Source: Hordeum vulgare subsp. vulgare (taxonomy: Eukaryota > Streptophyta > Magnoliopsida > Poales > Poaceae). Taken from it: a DNA stretch of 64,000 nucleotides. The stretch lies in contig NC_058520.1 in NCBI RefSeq assembly GCF_904849725.1, forward strand, positions 539,080,083 through 539,144,082, written 5' to 3'. Both the position numbers and the translations under genes were made by a program. Under the pieces are notes generated by a model, which did no database searches, had not been told where the DNA came from, and was given only the letters and a program-made list of their open reading frames with translations. Shown piece by piece: positions 44,015 to 56,599 of the stretch (within the stretch, counting starts at the first letter, position 1; each line of letters begins with the position of its first letter).

Positions 44015-47000
44015 ATGGCTCACGCGACAGTCACCCTGAATTTTAATACGTTCCTAGAGAAAGCTAAGTTGAGAGATGATGGAAGCAACTTTGTAGACTG
44101 GGCTCATAATCTTAAGTTGATCCTACAAGCTGGGAAGAAGGATTATGTCCTTAATGCTGCGCTAGGAGATGAACCACCCGCTACGGCTGACCAAGATGTT
44201 AAGAACGCTTGGTTAACACGTAAGGAGGACTACTCAGTAGTTCAATGTGCAGTCTTGTATGGCTTAGAGCCCGGACTTCAACGTTGTTTTGAGCGTCATG
44301 GAGCATATGAGATGTTCCAGGAGTTTAATTTTATCTTTCAGAAGAACGCCCGGATCGAGAGGTATGAGACCTCCGATAAATTCTATGCTTGCAAGATGGA
44401 GGAGGATTCGTGTGTCAGTGAACATGTGCTCAAAATGTCTGCGTACTCAAACCGTCTAGCTGAGCTGGGGATTGAACTCCCTCAAGAGGCTATCACTGAC
44501 AGAATTCTTCAATCACTGCCGCCAAGCTATAAGGGCTTTGTGTTGAACTACAACATTTAAGGGATGAACAAGTCACCCGGCGAGTTGTTTGCGATGCTGA
44601 AAGTCGCAGAGTCTGAACTCCGTAAAGAGCATCAAGTGTTGATGGTGAATAAGACCACTAGTTTCAAGAGAAACGGCAAAGGGAAGAAGGGTAATTCAAA
44701 GAAGAGCGGCAAGCCTGTTGCCAATCCGACGAAGAAACCCAAAGCTGGACCTAAGCCTGAAACAGAGTGCTACTATTGCAAGGGTATGGGTCACTGGAAG
44801 CGCAACTGCCCCAAGTATGTGGCTGATAAGAAGGCGGCCAAAGAAAAATCAGGTATATTTGATATACATGTTATTGATGTGTACTTAACCGGCTCTCGTA
44901 GTAGTGCCTGGGTATTCGATACCGGTTCTGTTGCTCATATTTGCAACTCGAAACAGGAACTGCGGAATAGGCGAAGGCTGGCGAAAGATGAAGTAACGAT
45001 GCGCGTAGGAAATGGTTCCAAGGTTGATGCAATCGCCGTCGGCACAGTTTCACTTCAGTTACCATCAGGATTAGTTATGAACTTGAATAATTGTTATTTA
45101 GTGCATGCGTTGAGCATGAACATTATATCTGGATCTTGTTTATTGCGAGACGGTTACTCTTTTAAGTTAGAGAATAATGGTTGTTCTATTTCTATGAGTA
45201 ACATCTTTTATGGTCATGCACCCAATGTGAGAGGATTGTTCATATTGAATCTTGATAGTGATAATACACATATACATAACATTGAGACCAAAAGAGTTAG
45301 AGTTAACAATGATAGCGCCATGTTTTTGTGGCACTGCCGCTTAGGTCATATTGGTGTAAAGCGCATGAAGAAACTCCATACCGATGGACTTTTGGAGTCA
45401 CTTGACTTTGATTCACTTGACACGTGTGAACCATGCCTCATGGGAAATATGACTAAAACTCCATTCTCCGGAACAATGGAGCGTGCCAGTGACTTGTTGG
45501 AAATCATACATACCGATGTGTGCGGTCCGATGAGCGTGGAGGCACGCGGCGGATATCGTTATTTTCTCACCTTCACTGACGATTTGAGTAGATATGGTTA
45601 TGTCTACTTAATGAAGCACAAGTGAAAAGACCTCGATGACGCCTAGAGGGGGGGGGTGAATAGGCTATATAAAAACTTCTTTGGATTTGGCTTAAACATA
45701 ATGCGGAAATAAACTAAGAGGATACTTGTCAAGCACAAATCCTAAATGCACTAGGCACTGCCACGTGTATCAACAACACGATCTACCAAGATAGACACAA
45801 TACAGTTACTAACAAGCACAAGTAAGTTACAGAAACTTAATTGAGCTATATCACACGACAAGTAGGTGAACGACACAAGATACTAGATCACACTATAGCA
45901 CACGATACATCAAAAGCTGCAAGTGTGAACGTGTGGATATAGAAGGTATGCTTGAATGATTAATCTTGTACAAGAAATAGCCAACACAATATAATGAGCA
46001 CAAACAATATGCAATGTATGTATGCTCAAATAACACAAGTAAACCACAAGTAAGGAGTTAGGGTTAAGGATAACCAAGGTCCCTGAGACGAAGATGTATC
46101 CCGATGTTCACTTCCTTGGAGGGAAGCTAGTCACCGTTAGAGAGGTGGATGTTACCACGAAGGCACACCAACGCCACGAAGGCTCACCCTATTCTCCCTT
46201 TGAGATAACACGACGAAGGCCTTTCTCAACCACTAGTGGTAAGCCTTTGAGGTGGCTTCCAAACCCTCACAAACTTTTCCGGGGGAAATCACACGGATTG
46301 ATTCCTCTCCGAAGAACTCCTACCGCCTAGGAGTCTCCAACCTCCAAGAGTAACAAGATCACAGGGAATGCTCAAAACTTGCTCAAATCACAAATAGCTT
46401 GGGTTGAGAGAAGGAGAGGGAGACGATCTATCTTTTGATTGGAACAACTCTTAAAGGGGCTCACAAATGCTCTTGGGATCTAAGATTTGGAGTGAGCAAA
46501 TGTGTGTGAGGTGGAAATGTGTTCTTATGAGGATAAGGCAGTGTTGGGCAACCCTCTCACGAAGTGGGAGGGGGGTATTTATATTGGGGAGAGAAAAAGA
46601 GCCGTTGGGGACACTTTAAGTCACACAGGGTCCGGACGTCCGACAGTAGTCGGAAGTCCGGGCGTCCGCGACGGGTCGGACGTCCGACAGGGGTCGGTTG
46701 TCCGAGGCGTGTAGATACGACTGAAACTATTTTGAATTAAACAGCGACCGGACGTCCGACAAGGGTCGGTCGTCCGAGGCATGTAGATACGACTGAACCT
46801 ATGTTGAATTTATCAGCCACCGGACGTCCGGAGAGGACCGGAAATCCGAGTTATACAGCTCAACTTCTACTGGTGGTAGGTTCCGGATTTCCGACGGGTG
46901 TCGGACGTCCGGCGCTCGGACGTCCGGAGGGAGCCGGATTTCCGATATATAGAACTCAACTTCTACTGGTGCAGGCTTCCGGATTTTCGGGACTTGGCCG

Positions 47001-50000
47001 CACACCCGGGCCTCGGACGTCCGGAGGGAGCCGGAAGTCCGAGTTATATGGCTCTGATTTCTCTGGTATAGGATTCCAGATTTCCGAACTAGTCGGTCGT
47101 CCGGTCCTCGGACGTCCGGAGAAAGCCGGATGTCCGAGGCACTGGTTCTGTTTTCAGATAACAACAAAACAATGGAGATGTGGTCTGAGAAGAGAGTGAT
47201 GATGTAGTTTGAGCAAGTTCATCGCAAAACCTGCGATCCCTCTTAATAGTGCGGGATCCCTAAGGACTCAAGAATCATAAAAGAGTACTGATGATCCATA
47301 CTTGAGTGCATACTTTTATTCGCTGATCATCACTCCGCACAACTAACGTCAAAGGAACTGATACCTTTGAGTTAGCCCTTTCACCTGAGCTTGATGTTGT
47401 TGTTCCTTCTTGGCTCAAGTTGAAAGCAAGACATGATGAAGTCTTCAAGTAGCTTTCCCATACATAATGCGGAAAGCCTAGCTTATGTATTCATCTTCAT
47501 TTGTCCACCATGTGAACATCCACAAGAATCAAGCATGTAGTGCTCAGGAATGCTTATCTTGATCTTGTCCTTGTTAGCACATGAGGTTGTCCTTATCAAC
47601 ACATGATCATTGACAATAGTTTCAATGATATATTCGTGCTGATCCACTTGAACTTGCACACCACAATCTTGATGACGATCACCACTTGACGTCATCCTTC
47701 ATGGGTTGTATGAGATCTTCCTTTTGACGCAAGCCCAATGGAAACACACATAACCCCCACATAGGAGTCTCACAAAGACCATGTGTTAGTACACAAACAC
47801 GTAATGGACAATGCTTACCATATCATGGGATCACTTGATCCCTCTCGGTACATCTTATACGCTTTGTGTGTTGATCATCTTGATTTACTCTTTGTCTGAG
47901 ATCTTGATCAACCTAGTGTTTCTATGACCATTCTTTGGATAATACCTTGAATAACATCTTGGTCATCATATAAACTCCTTGAACCCGACAGATGGACTTC
48001 AAGAAATGCCTATGGACAAATCCTATAAATATAACTTAAGGCAACCATTAGTCCATAGAAATTGTCATGAATTACCAAAACCACATATGGAGATATATGC
48101 TCTAACAACAAGTCTGAAACATTTGAAAAGTTCAAGCAATTTCAGAGTGAAGTTGAAAATCATCGTAACAAGAAGATCAAGTTCCTACGGTCTGATCGTG
48201 GGGGTGAATATCTGAGTTTTGAGTTTGGTGCTCACTTAAGACAATGTGGAATTGTTTCACAGTTGACACCGCCCGGAACACCACAGCGTAATGGTGTGTC
48301 CGAACGTCGTAATCGTACTCTATTAGAGATGGTGCGATCTATGATGTCTCTTACCGATTTGCCGTTATCGTTTTGGGGTTATGCATTAGATGCAGCTGCA
48401 TTCACTTTAAATAGGGCACCATCAAAATCCGTTGAGACGACACCATACGAACTGTGGTATGGCAAAAGGCCAAAGTTGTCGTTTCTTAAAGTTTGGGGAT
48501 GTGATGCTTATGTCAAAAAACTTCTGCCTGAAAAGCTGGAACCCAAAAAGGAAAAGTGCATCTTCATAGGTTACCCAAAAGAGACAGTTGGGTACACATT
48601 ATATCTCAAATCCAAGGGCAAAGTGTTTGTTGCTAAAAACGGAGCTTTTCTCAAGAAGGAGTTTCTCTCAAGAGAATTGAGTGGGAGGAAGATAGAACTT
48701 GATGAGGTTGTCAAACCTCTGATCCCTCTGGATGGTGGTGCAGGGCAAGGGGAAACCCCTGTCGTTGCGACGCCGGTTGAGGAGGAAGTTAATGACGATG
48801 ATCATGAAACTCCGGTTCAAGTTCCTATCGAACCGCGCAGGTCGACGAGACCACGTGCTGCTCCAGAGTGGTACGGTAATCCCGTTTTGTCAATCATGTT
48901 GTTAGACAACAATGAACCTGCAAATTATGAAGAAGCAATGTTGGGCCCAGATTCCAACAAATGGCTGGAGGCCATGAAGTCCGAGATAGGATCCATGTAT
49001 GAAAACAAGGTGTGGACTTTGGAAGTACTACCTGAGGGCCGCAAGGCTATTCAGAACAAATGGATCTTTAAGAAGAAGACGTACGCTGACGGCAATGTGG
49101 CCGTTTATAAAGCTCGACTTGTGGCAAAGGGTTTTTCACAAGTTCAAGGAGTTGACTACGATGAGACATTCTCACCCGTAGCGATGCTTAAGTCCGTCAG
49201 GATCATGTTAGCAATAGCTGCATTTTTCGATTATGAAATCTGGCACATGGATGTCAAAACGGCGTTCCTTAACGGTTTCCTTAAGGAAGAGTTGTATATG
49301 ATGCAACCCGAAGGTTTTGTCGATCCTAAAAATGCTAACAAGGTATGCAAGCTCCAGCAATCCATTTATGGACTGGTGCAAGCATCTCGGAGTTGGAATA
49401 AACGCTTTGATGAGGTGATCAAAGCATTTGGGTTTATACAAGTGGTTGGAGAATCTTGTATTTACAAGAAAGTGAGTGGGAGCTCTGTGGCGTTTCTAAT
49501 ATTATATGTGGATGACATATTACTGATTGGAAACAACGTAGAGTTTTTGGAGAGCATAAAGGATTACTTGAATAAAAGTTTCTCTATGAAGGACCTAGGA
49601 GAAGCTGCTTACATTCTAGGCATTAAGATCTACAAGGATAGATCGAAACGCCTGATAGGACTTTCACAAAGCACATACCTTGATAAAGTTTTGAAGAGGT
49701 TCAAAATGGAACAGTCCAAGAAAGGGTTCTTGCCAGTTTTACAAGGTACGAGATTGAGTAAGACTCAGTGCCCAGCAACTGATAAAGATAGAGAGCATAT
49801 GAGCACCGTCCCCTATGCTTCAGCCATACGATCTATCATGTATGCAATGATGTGCACTAGACCGGATGTTAGCCTGGCCATAAGTATGGCAGGCAAGTTC
49901 CAGAGTAATCCAGGAGTGGATCACTCGACGGCGGTCAAGAATATCCTGAAGTACCTGAAAAGGACTAAGGAGATGTTTCTCATGTATGGAGGTGACGAAG

Positions 50001-50122
50001 AGCTCGCCGTAAAGGGTTACGTCGATGCAAGCTTTGACACAGATCCGGACGACTCTAAGTCGCAGACCGGATACGTATTTATTCTTAATGGGGGTGCGGT
50101 AAGCTGGTGCCAAGCGCACTGA
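44015..50122 (+). pseudogene. Copia polyprotein, copy 2, interrupted by a stop and a solo LTR
   Basis: The same protein as copy 1. Gag opens at 44015 and meets a TAA at 44558-44560 where copy 1 reads ATGCAA. It reopens at 44564 through the zinc knuckle, an intact protease motif (WVFDTGSVAHICN) and the integrase finger, to 45622. The solo LTR follows (45623-48107). The frame resumes at 48108 (inside integrase; ACAAG is duplicated) and runs through the catalytic residues and the YVDD reverse transcriptase to the same SWCQAH end as copy 1. Differences from copy 1 are scattered substitutions, many C-to-T or G-to-A at CG sites (R to C, H or Q changes). Confidence 0.92.
45623..48107 (-). mobile_element. 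solo LTR of the outer-element family
   Basis: Reads TGAAAAGACC...CTCTAACA on the plus strand, 2485 bases, like the two outer LTRs. It is flanked by ACAAG (45618-45622 and 48108-48112). Copy 1 has a single ACAAG at this point (AAGCACAAGTCTGAAAC), which proves the insertion. No internal sequence remains, so LTR-LTR recombination removed it. Confidence 0.95.
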
Positions 50123-50370
50123 ATCCAATAACCTTGTTCTGTGACAACACGGGTGCCATTGCCTTAGCAAAGGAACCACGGTTTCATAAGAAGACCAGAC
50201 ACATCAAACGACGCTTCAACCTCATCTGCGACTATGTCGAAGGGGAGGACGTAAATATATGCAAAGTGCACACGGATCTGAATGTAGCAGACCCGCTGAC
50301 TAAACCTCTTCCACGGGCAAAGCATGATCAACACCAGAACTGTATGGGTGTTAGATTTGTTACAATGTAA
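50107..50370 (+). pseudogene. RNase H tail of copy 2, out of frame
   Basis: Open from the deletion junction (PSALNPITLFCDNTG...) through CDYVEGEDVNICKVHTDLN to GVRFVTM. It is intact but in another frame than the reverse transcriptase, because of the same deletion as in copy 1. Confidence 0.8.
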
Positions 50371-50422
50371 TTCGCATGGTGATGTGAGGGCTAGATTATT
50401 GACTCTAGTGCAAGTGGGAGAC

Positions 50423-52241
50423 TGTTGGAATTATGCCCTAGAGGCAATACTAAATATAGTTATTATTATAATTCCTGTATCAAGATAATCGTTTATTATC
50501 CATATTATAATTGTATTGAATGAAGACTTATATACATGTGTGGATACATAGACAAAACATTGTCCCTAGCAAGCCTCTAGTTGGCTGGCTAGTTGATCAA
50601 AGATAGTCAGGGTCTTCTGACTATGTACAAGGTGTTGTTGCTTGATAACTGGATCACGTCATTAGGAGAATCACGTGATGGACTAGACCCAAACTAATAG
50701 ACGTAGCATGTAGATCGTGTCATTTTGTTGCTACTGTTTTCTGCGTGTCAAGTATTTGTTCCTGTGACCACGAGATCATATAACTCACTGACACCGGAGG
50801 AATGCTTTGTGTGTATCAAACGTCGCAACGTAACTGGGTGACTATAGAGATGCTCTACAGGTATCTCCGAAGGTGTTCGTTGAGTTAGTATGGATCGAGA
50901 CTGGGATTTTTCACTCCGTATGACGGAGGGGTATCTTGGGGCCCACTCGGTAATACAACATCACACACAAGCCTTGCAAGCAATGTAACTTAATGTAAGT
51001 TGTGGGATCTTGTATTACGGAACGAGTAAAGAGACTTGCCGGTAAACGAGATTGAAATAGGTATGCGGATACTGACGATCAAATCTCAGGCAAGTAACAT
51101 ACCGAAGGACAAAGGGAATGACATACGGGATTATATGAATCCCTGGCACTAAGGTTCAAACGATAAGATCTTCGTAGAATATGTGGGATCCAATATGGGC
51201 ATCCAGGTCCCGCTATTGGATATTGACCGAGGAGTCACTCGGGTCATGTCTACATAGTTCTCGAACCCGCAGGGTCTGCACTCTTAAGGTTCGACGTTGT
51301 TTTATGCGTATTTGAGTTATATGGTTGGTTACCGAATGTTCTTCGGAGTCCCGGATGAGATCACGGACGTCACGAGGGTTTTCGGAATGGTCCGGAAACG
51401 AAGATTGATATATAGGATGACCTCATTTGATTACCGGAAGGTTTTCGGAGTTACCGGGAATGACGAATGGGTTCCGGGTGTTCACCGGGGGGGGGGGGGG
51501 CAGCCCACCCCGGGGAAGCCCATAGGCCTTGGGGGTGGTGCACCAGCCCTTGGTGGGCTGGTGGGACAGCCTAAGAAGGCCCTATGCGCCATAGATAGAA
51601 AATCAAAGAGAAAAGAAAAAAAAGGAGGTGGGAAAGAAGAGAAGGACTCCACCTTCCAATCCTAGTTGGACTAGGATTGGAGGAGGACTCCTCCTCCCTT
51701 GGTGGCGCAGCCCTTGGGGCTCCTTGAGCCTCAAGGCAATCCTCCCCCCTCCTCCTATATACATGGAGCTATTAGGGCTGATTTGAGACGACTTTTGCCA
51801 CGGCAGCCCGACCACATACCTCCACGGTTTTACCTCTAGATCGCGTTTCTGCGGAGCTCGGGCGGAGCCCTGCTGAGATTAGATCACCACCAACCTCCAG
51901 AGCGCCGTCACGCTGTCGGAGAACTCATCTACCTCTCCGTCTCTCTTGCTGGATCAAGAAGGCCGAGATCATCGTCGAGCTGTACGTGTGCTAAACGCGG
52001 AGGTGCCGTCCGTTTGGCACTAGATCGTGGGACGGATCGCGGGACGGTTCGTGGGACGGTTCGCGGGGCGGATCGAGGGACGTGAGGACGTTCCACTACA
52101 TCAACCGCCTTTCTTAACGCTTCTGCTGTGCGATCTACAAGGGTACGTAGATCGGAAATCCCCTCTCGTAGATGGACATCACCATGGTAGGTCTTCGTGC
52201 GCGTAGGAATTTTTTTGTTTCCCATGCGACGTTCCCCAACA
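50423..52241 (+). repeat. right LTR of the tandem
   Basis: TGTTGGAATTATGCCC...GTTCCCCAACA, 1819 bases, preceded by the polypurine tract at 50413-50422 and followed by the AGAAG duplication. Confidence 0.92.
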
Positions 52242-52246
52242 AGAAG

Positions 52247-54705
52247 ACTAAGATAAGGATGAGCATTACTCATCAACATAGTCTTGATGAAATGAGATAC
52301 AAAGTGCAAGACATATCATTCCCACACACACATACTAGAAAATGGGTTCACAAGCTTACTAATAAACAAAATAAGAACCAACGCTCGTGACAACCCATTG
52401 TGAAGATAGGAAGTAAGAACCTTATCAAGAGGACGGATACTAACTGAAATGGAAAAACCCTCATCAAGACAAGCATGAGGAAAAATAATCTTCACGGCCA
52501 AAGAGTTCATCAATATGTAGGAAAATAAGATATGCACTCAAAACAAATCCTTTCACGAAGCCACCAAAAACTGAAAAAGGAAATGTAACGATGGACGTGA
52601 AAGAAAAGGGGATATCAATTGGAGATGTAACTTCTCTCATGTGTAAAAGATTCTAAGTAGAAGACAATCATGATGATATATATCCACAAAGAAGGATGTA
52701 CACACGAAATGGTTACAAGAAGGAACAAACTAGATATCCAAAAGGAAGTCATAAATATATCAATGAGATCTTTTGCTTGGAAGCATAGCACATGGCCTAA
52801 TATTTTCTTATTGTACAATATGAACTTACAACATACGAACATCAAAGACATCCCAACTAGTAGTAAGACATAATCGTTCGGATGCTCTGAGAAAGCAAAC
52901 AAGTACTACAAGAACGAATCAAGAGATTCATGCCATGATGCAACCTGGAAAAGAAAAGACAGGTTGGGGCCTTTGCAAGAAAAGAATGCATGAAGTGGAT
53001 ACTTGTTACCGAGACAACATTGGATTGATGTAGTAGATAGTTGTTCTTTGATCATCCCGACTTGGCTCCAATAATCACATGGTCTCAACACCTTCCTTAT
53101 AGGTGATCCGAGCATCCAATGCATCTCCAGTTGTTCCTGGAACAACAAAACAAACAAAACGGTGCCCAAACTCATTGGGACCAAAGAGTTAGAAAACCAG
53201 CAATTCATAGGACAAACTCCCCATACATATGTGCATATAGATGTGAATTTGAATTTCATGCACACTTTAGCCAATTTATGACAAGGTGGAGTTTCCCTTA
53301 TATATTGGGTCAAAGAAGGAAAGCAAGCAAAAGAAGTTGTATATAGTAGATATGCATGCTCAAGACTCTCAAGAATCAACTCAACACAAAGTTGATAAGT
53401 CACCAAAAGACAAGGTATCAAGTGATAAAAAGATCCTAAACAAAAAAGAAATATCATTTGAAGGATGTCAACTAAAAGATACCTAAAGGAATGAGATATC
53501 CATTGACACATGCCAAATAAAAGGAAACAAGAAACCAATTGAAGGAAAACAAACACGAGGTATCTAATTTCCAAAAGAGAGCTAGGTTCCAACAAACCAA
53601 GCTCTCGACAAATTTTCATGATGGCACAAAGCATCATTAAGAGCAAGACTTGTCTCCCATCAACACACACTTGATGGGGATCAAAAGATTTTATGATGGG
53701 TGAATGAAGAGAGTGTTCTAAAGAAAATAGGATAGCTCCCCCAAGGGACGTGCATTATATAGAATTTGCATTTAAATACAAAATGCACACCATGGGATCA
53801 TCACTTTCTCTATATCTATAAAAAAACTAGACATGTTAAAATAGATCCATAAGAGGCAAGGAAGACAAACGAAACACAAAATCCAATGTAAAGACGATTA
53901 GCAATTCCTATCACATGATGGGAATACCAATTGTCAAGGACAAGAAGTATTTTGGAAGTGATACTCATTGGTAGATCGCAAATATATCCAAGATCATCTT
54001 TACCCATAAAACGCAAGCAAATGACACTTGTAGAGCTAACATGCCACCTAGGAACAAGATAATTTACAATATCAACACTAAGTGGCAACACCTCAAATGT
54101 ACACATTTTCTAGGTTTGTAATATGCACATAGCATATTACTACCCCATAATGTACAATATTAACAAGTGGCAAATTAAAACCAACAAGAGATAATTAATG
54201 GACCATATAGAATTTGAATTTCTCATGAGTAAGACATACCACATAGAAACTAGATAATCTTGAAATATCAAAACTAAGTGGTATTCCCCATGTATACACA
54301 TTTATAGGATTGTGAGGTGTGCAAAGCACATCACTCCCCCACAATGGGATAATCCATTAGTCTCTCACAAGAGCCAACAAAAATACAAACAAGATGAAAA
54401 AGGCTCAATACAAGACCCACATGTACATGATATGCAAACCAACATACACATACTCGAGTACTCAAGATAAGCAAGTTGGAAGCACAACATATACAAACGT
54501 ATGCAAGGTACAAAACCACAACATGCAAAGGAGCAAGCACCTAACAATGTAAACAGTTTAAGTACAAGTTACCGTAAGGAGGCACATTGGATATAAGATA
54601 GGAACTCGATAATCCAACTGACTTGGCTTGAGATAATATGAATGATGAAGACCCCTTAATTCTTCATTATGTATCCAAGTCTCTAATGTCCTCCATAGTC
54701 ACCTA
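52247..54705 (-). other. internal non-coding region of the outer element
   Basis: A-rich on the plus strand (T-rich in the element sense), downstream of gag. No pol motifs were found in any frame. Two diverged copies of a ~190-base unit (about 54049-54160 and 54240-54360) share AGATAAT...ATATCAAxACTAAGTGG and end in C-rich tracts. A 254-codon minus-strand open frame (52906-53670) is rich in L, F and C, as T-rich DNA would give, and I do not call it a gene. Confidence 0.55.
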
Positions 54706-54709
54706 TTGA

Positions 54710-56599
54710 TCAAGTTTGAGCTTGTTGGTCCCCAACTACGTTGGGTCCTAAGAGGTTAATCACAATAGGCTTGGCAACCCAAATGGTTCTTTTCTTGACA
54801 CCATTTTGAGTACCAACAAACTTGGCAAACACATTGCCAACCTTATCCTTCCCAAGGGAATAGATATCATCACTAGTGATTGGGTTGGATAAGTTACCTC
54901 TTGTGCAAGACGAAGCGACGTGACCCTTCTCACGACATAAGTAGCAACATCTACCCTTTGCTTTCTTCCCAGTTGATTTCTCACCTCGGGGAGTGTTGGC
55001 TTGGGTCTTATTGGGAAGAGGCCTTCCTTCAACTTGTAGCTGAATATGTGATTGAGTTTGTGGCCGCTTCCCTTGTTGCTTGTGACTTTGAGACTTCGTC
55101 TTCAGAGGGCAAGATCTAACATGGTGCCCTTTAACTTTGCACTTGAAGCAAATGATTTTGGCCGAATTCTTGACTTGTTCTAGGCCCCTCTTGTTCTTGT
55201 TTGAGTTTACCCCAACATCATTTTTGTCATTCGGAGATCTTTGCTCACACAGGACGTTGTTGAGTGTGGACATCCCTTCATGACACTGTTCCAAGTCTTT
55301 CTTCAAAGAAGTGACTTGGGCCTTGAGCTCTTCGATTTCCTCTGCACGGTTAGTATCAATGCAAGTACTAGAGGAAGTGTAAGCTTCAATGTTAGAGCAA
55401 CAAGGCAAGGAAAGTAATTCATCACACGAGGTAGCAACATTATGAGTAGACGAATTACGAGGACTAGCACATGGAAATATAGTACTTTGACTAGAAGTAG
55501 TGCCATTGTCCACATGAGGCTCACTTGATGTTACCTTGGTGATGATAGCCTCATGAGCTAACTTTTGCACATTATGGGATGTTAGAAGATCGGCATGAGA
55601 GCTTGTGAGCATTACATGGTTTTCTTCCAACTTCCCATAATTGCTAGTTAGTAAATCAAGTTGAGCACGTAGCTCAACATTCTCCTTCAATGTTGATACT
55701 TCAAAAGAGATAGGGTTAGATGTACAAGTATCATAAACAATATGAGAGGAGTAGGTAGCGATTAGAGACTTCTCATGAGTAGATTGAAGCTCCTCATAGA
55801 TCTTAGAGGTTTTGACGAGCTCTCCCTTGACATTCTTGCATTCAAGGAGAAGGACCTCAAAATCCCTTTTAAGTTTATCATGAGTAACTTCAATCTCTCC
55901 TTTTGAAGATCTTAAGTCTCTACATGCTTGATGACTCTTCTCAAGTTCATTTTCAAGTTGTTCACTTTTAGCTTGTTCATGGTTAAGTGAATCATTACAA
56001 TTTTCAAAGTAAGCAAGAACATCTTGGAACCTTTGAAGAGCGTTATTTTTAGCTTTATGAAGAATTTTACTGATCACATAGATATTTTCAGTCAAGTCAT
56101 CATCATCATCCTCATCGCAAATATCATCGTTATTGCACAGGGAAGATGATACCTCATTGTTACCTCTTGCCATGAGGCACATGTGAACTGGAGGAGTTGA
56201 TGATGATTCTTTTGGTGAATCAGATTCTTCATTAGTCAAAAGTACTTCATATTTCTTGATTTCCCCTAAATGATTAGTCATAGAACAACTAGGGAGAAAC
56301 AAGATATTTTGATCAAGAGGACAAGGGAGAGCAGGCATATCACCACAGACATTTGTCGAGGGATCTTTAGGTGAAATGCATGACCTATCAGCACAATAAT
56401 TTACACCATGTGTGGTGCTAGATATGCTCATGTCCATAGAGGCTATGACATTTTCATCAACATATATTTCTTCACTCACCATGTCATTACCTTGTGAGAT
56501 TGAAGACGCTGAGGTGTGCAAGCAATCGGATATGGAAGTAGTGGTGTACTCTTTATGATCGAAAAGAGTGAAGAGCTCATGCACCAACTCCTTCATCAT
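54710..56599 (-). CDS. gag of the outer element, main part
   Basis: 629 codons. The N-terminal ~200 residues are acidic and Ser/Thr-rich. About residues 200-440 are coiled-coil-like (ENELEKSHQACRDLRSS, NVELRAQLDLLTSNYGKLEE). Two zinc knuckles follow near 495-510 (CFKCKVKGHHVRSC) and 555-570 (CYLCREKGHVASSC). The C-terminus has the WVAKPIVINLLGPN motif that ends gag in SIRE/Maximus-like elements. Gag forms the particle and binds RNA. The true start is in the upstream frame (next entry); the MM at the start is only the first Met after the frameshift. Confidence 0.85.
   Translation of the reverse strand: MMKELVHELFTLFDHKEYTTTSISDCLHTSASSISQGNDMVSEEIYVDENVIASMDMSISSTTHGVNYCADRSCISPKDPSTNVCGDMPALPCPLDQNILFLPSCSMTNHLGEIKKYEVLLTNEESDSPKESSSTPPVHMCLMARGNNEVSSSLCNNDDICDEDDDDDLTENIYVISKILHKAKNNALQRFQDVLAYFENCNDSLNHEQAKSEQLENELEKSHQACRDLRSSKGEIEVTHDKLKRDFEVLLLECKNVKGELVKTSKIYEELQSTHEKSLIATYSSHIVYDTCTSNPISFEVSTLKENVELRAQLDLLTSNYGKLEENHVMLTSSHADLLTSHNVQKLAHEAIITKVTSSEPHVDNGTTSSQSTIFPCASPRNSSTHNVATSCDELLSLPCCSNIEAYTSSSTCIDTNRAEEIEELKAQVTSLKKDLEQCHEGMSTLNNVLCEQRSPNDKNDVGVNSNKNKRGLEQVKNSAKIICFKCKVKGHHVRSCPLKTKSQSHKQQGKRPQTQSHIQLQVEGRPLPNKTQANTPRGEKSTGKKAKGRCCYLCREKGHVASSCTRGNLSNPITSDDIYSLGKDKVGNVFAKFVGTQNGVKKRTIWVAKPIVINLLGPNVVGDQQAQT

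Larger units (their letters stand above)
36266..52241 (+). mobile_element. Angela/BARE-type Copia tandem: LTR-internal-LTR-internal-LTR
   Basis: The array starts TGTTGGAATTATGCCC (36266) and ends CGTTCCCCAACA (52241). It is flanked by one 5-base duplication, AGAAG (36261-36265 and 52242-52246), so the whole array occupies a single insertion site. Three LTR copies (36266-36340 truncated, 40934-42761, 50423-52241) alternate with two internal domains of the same element. The middle LTR serves as 3' LTR of copy 1 and 5' LTR of copy 2. Copy 2 is interrupted by a foreign solo LTR. Confidence 0.88.

Noticed and set aside
52906..53670. A 254-codon minus-strand frame rich in L, F, C and I, which might look like a membrane or envelope-like protein
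   Set aside because: T-rich DNA gives such residues by chance; no motif is seen and the region is the non-coding tail of a gag-only element.
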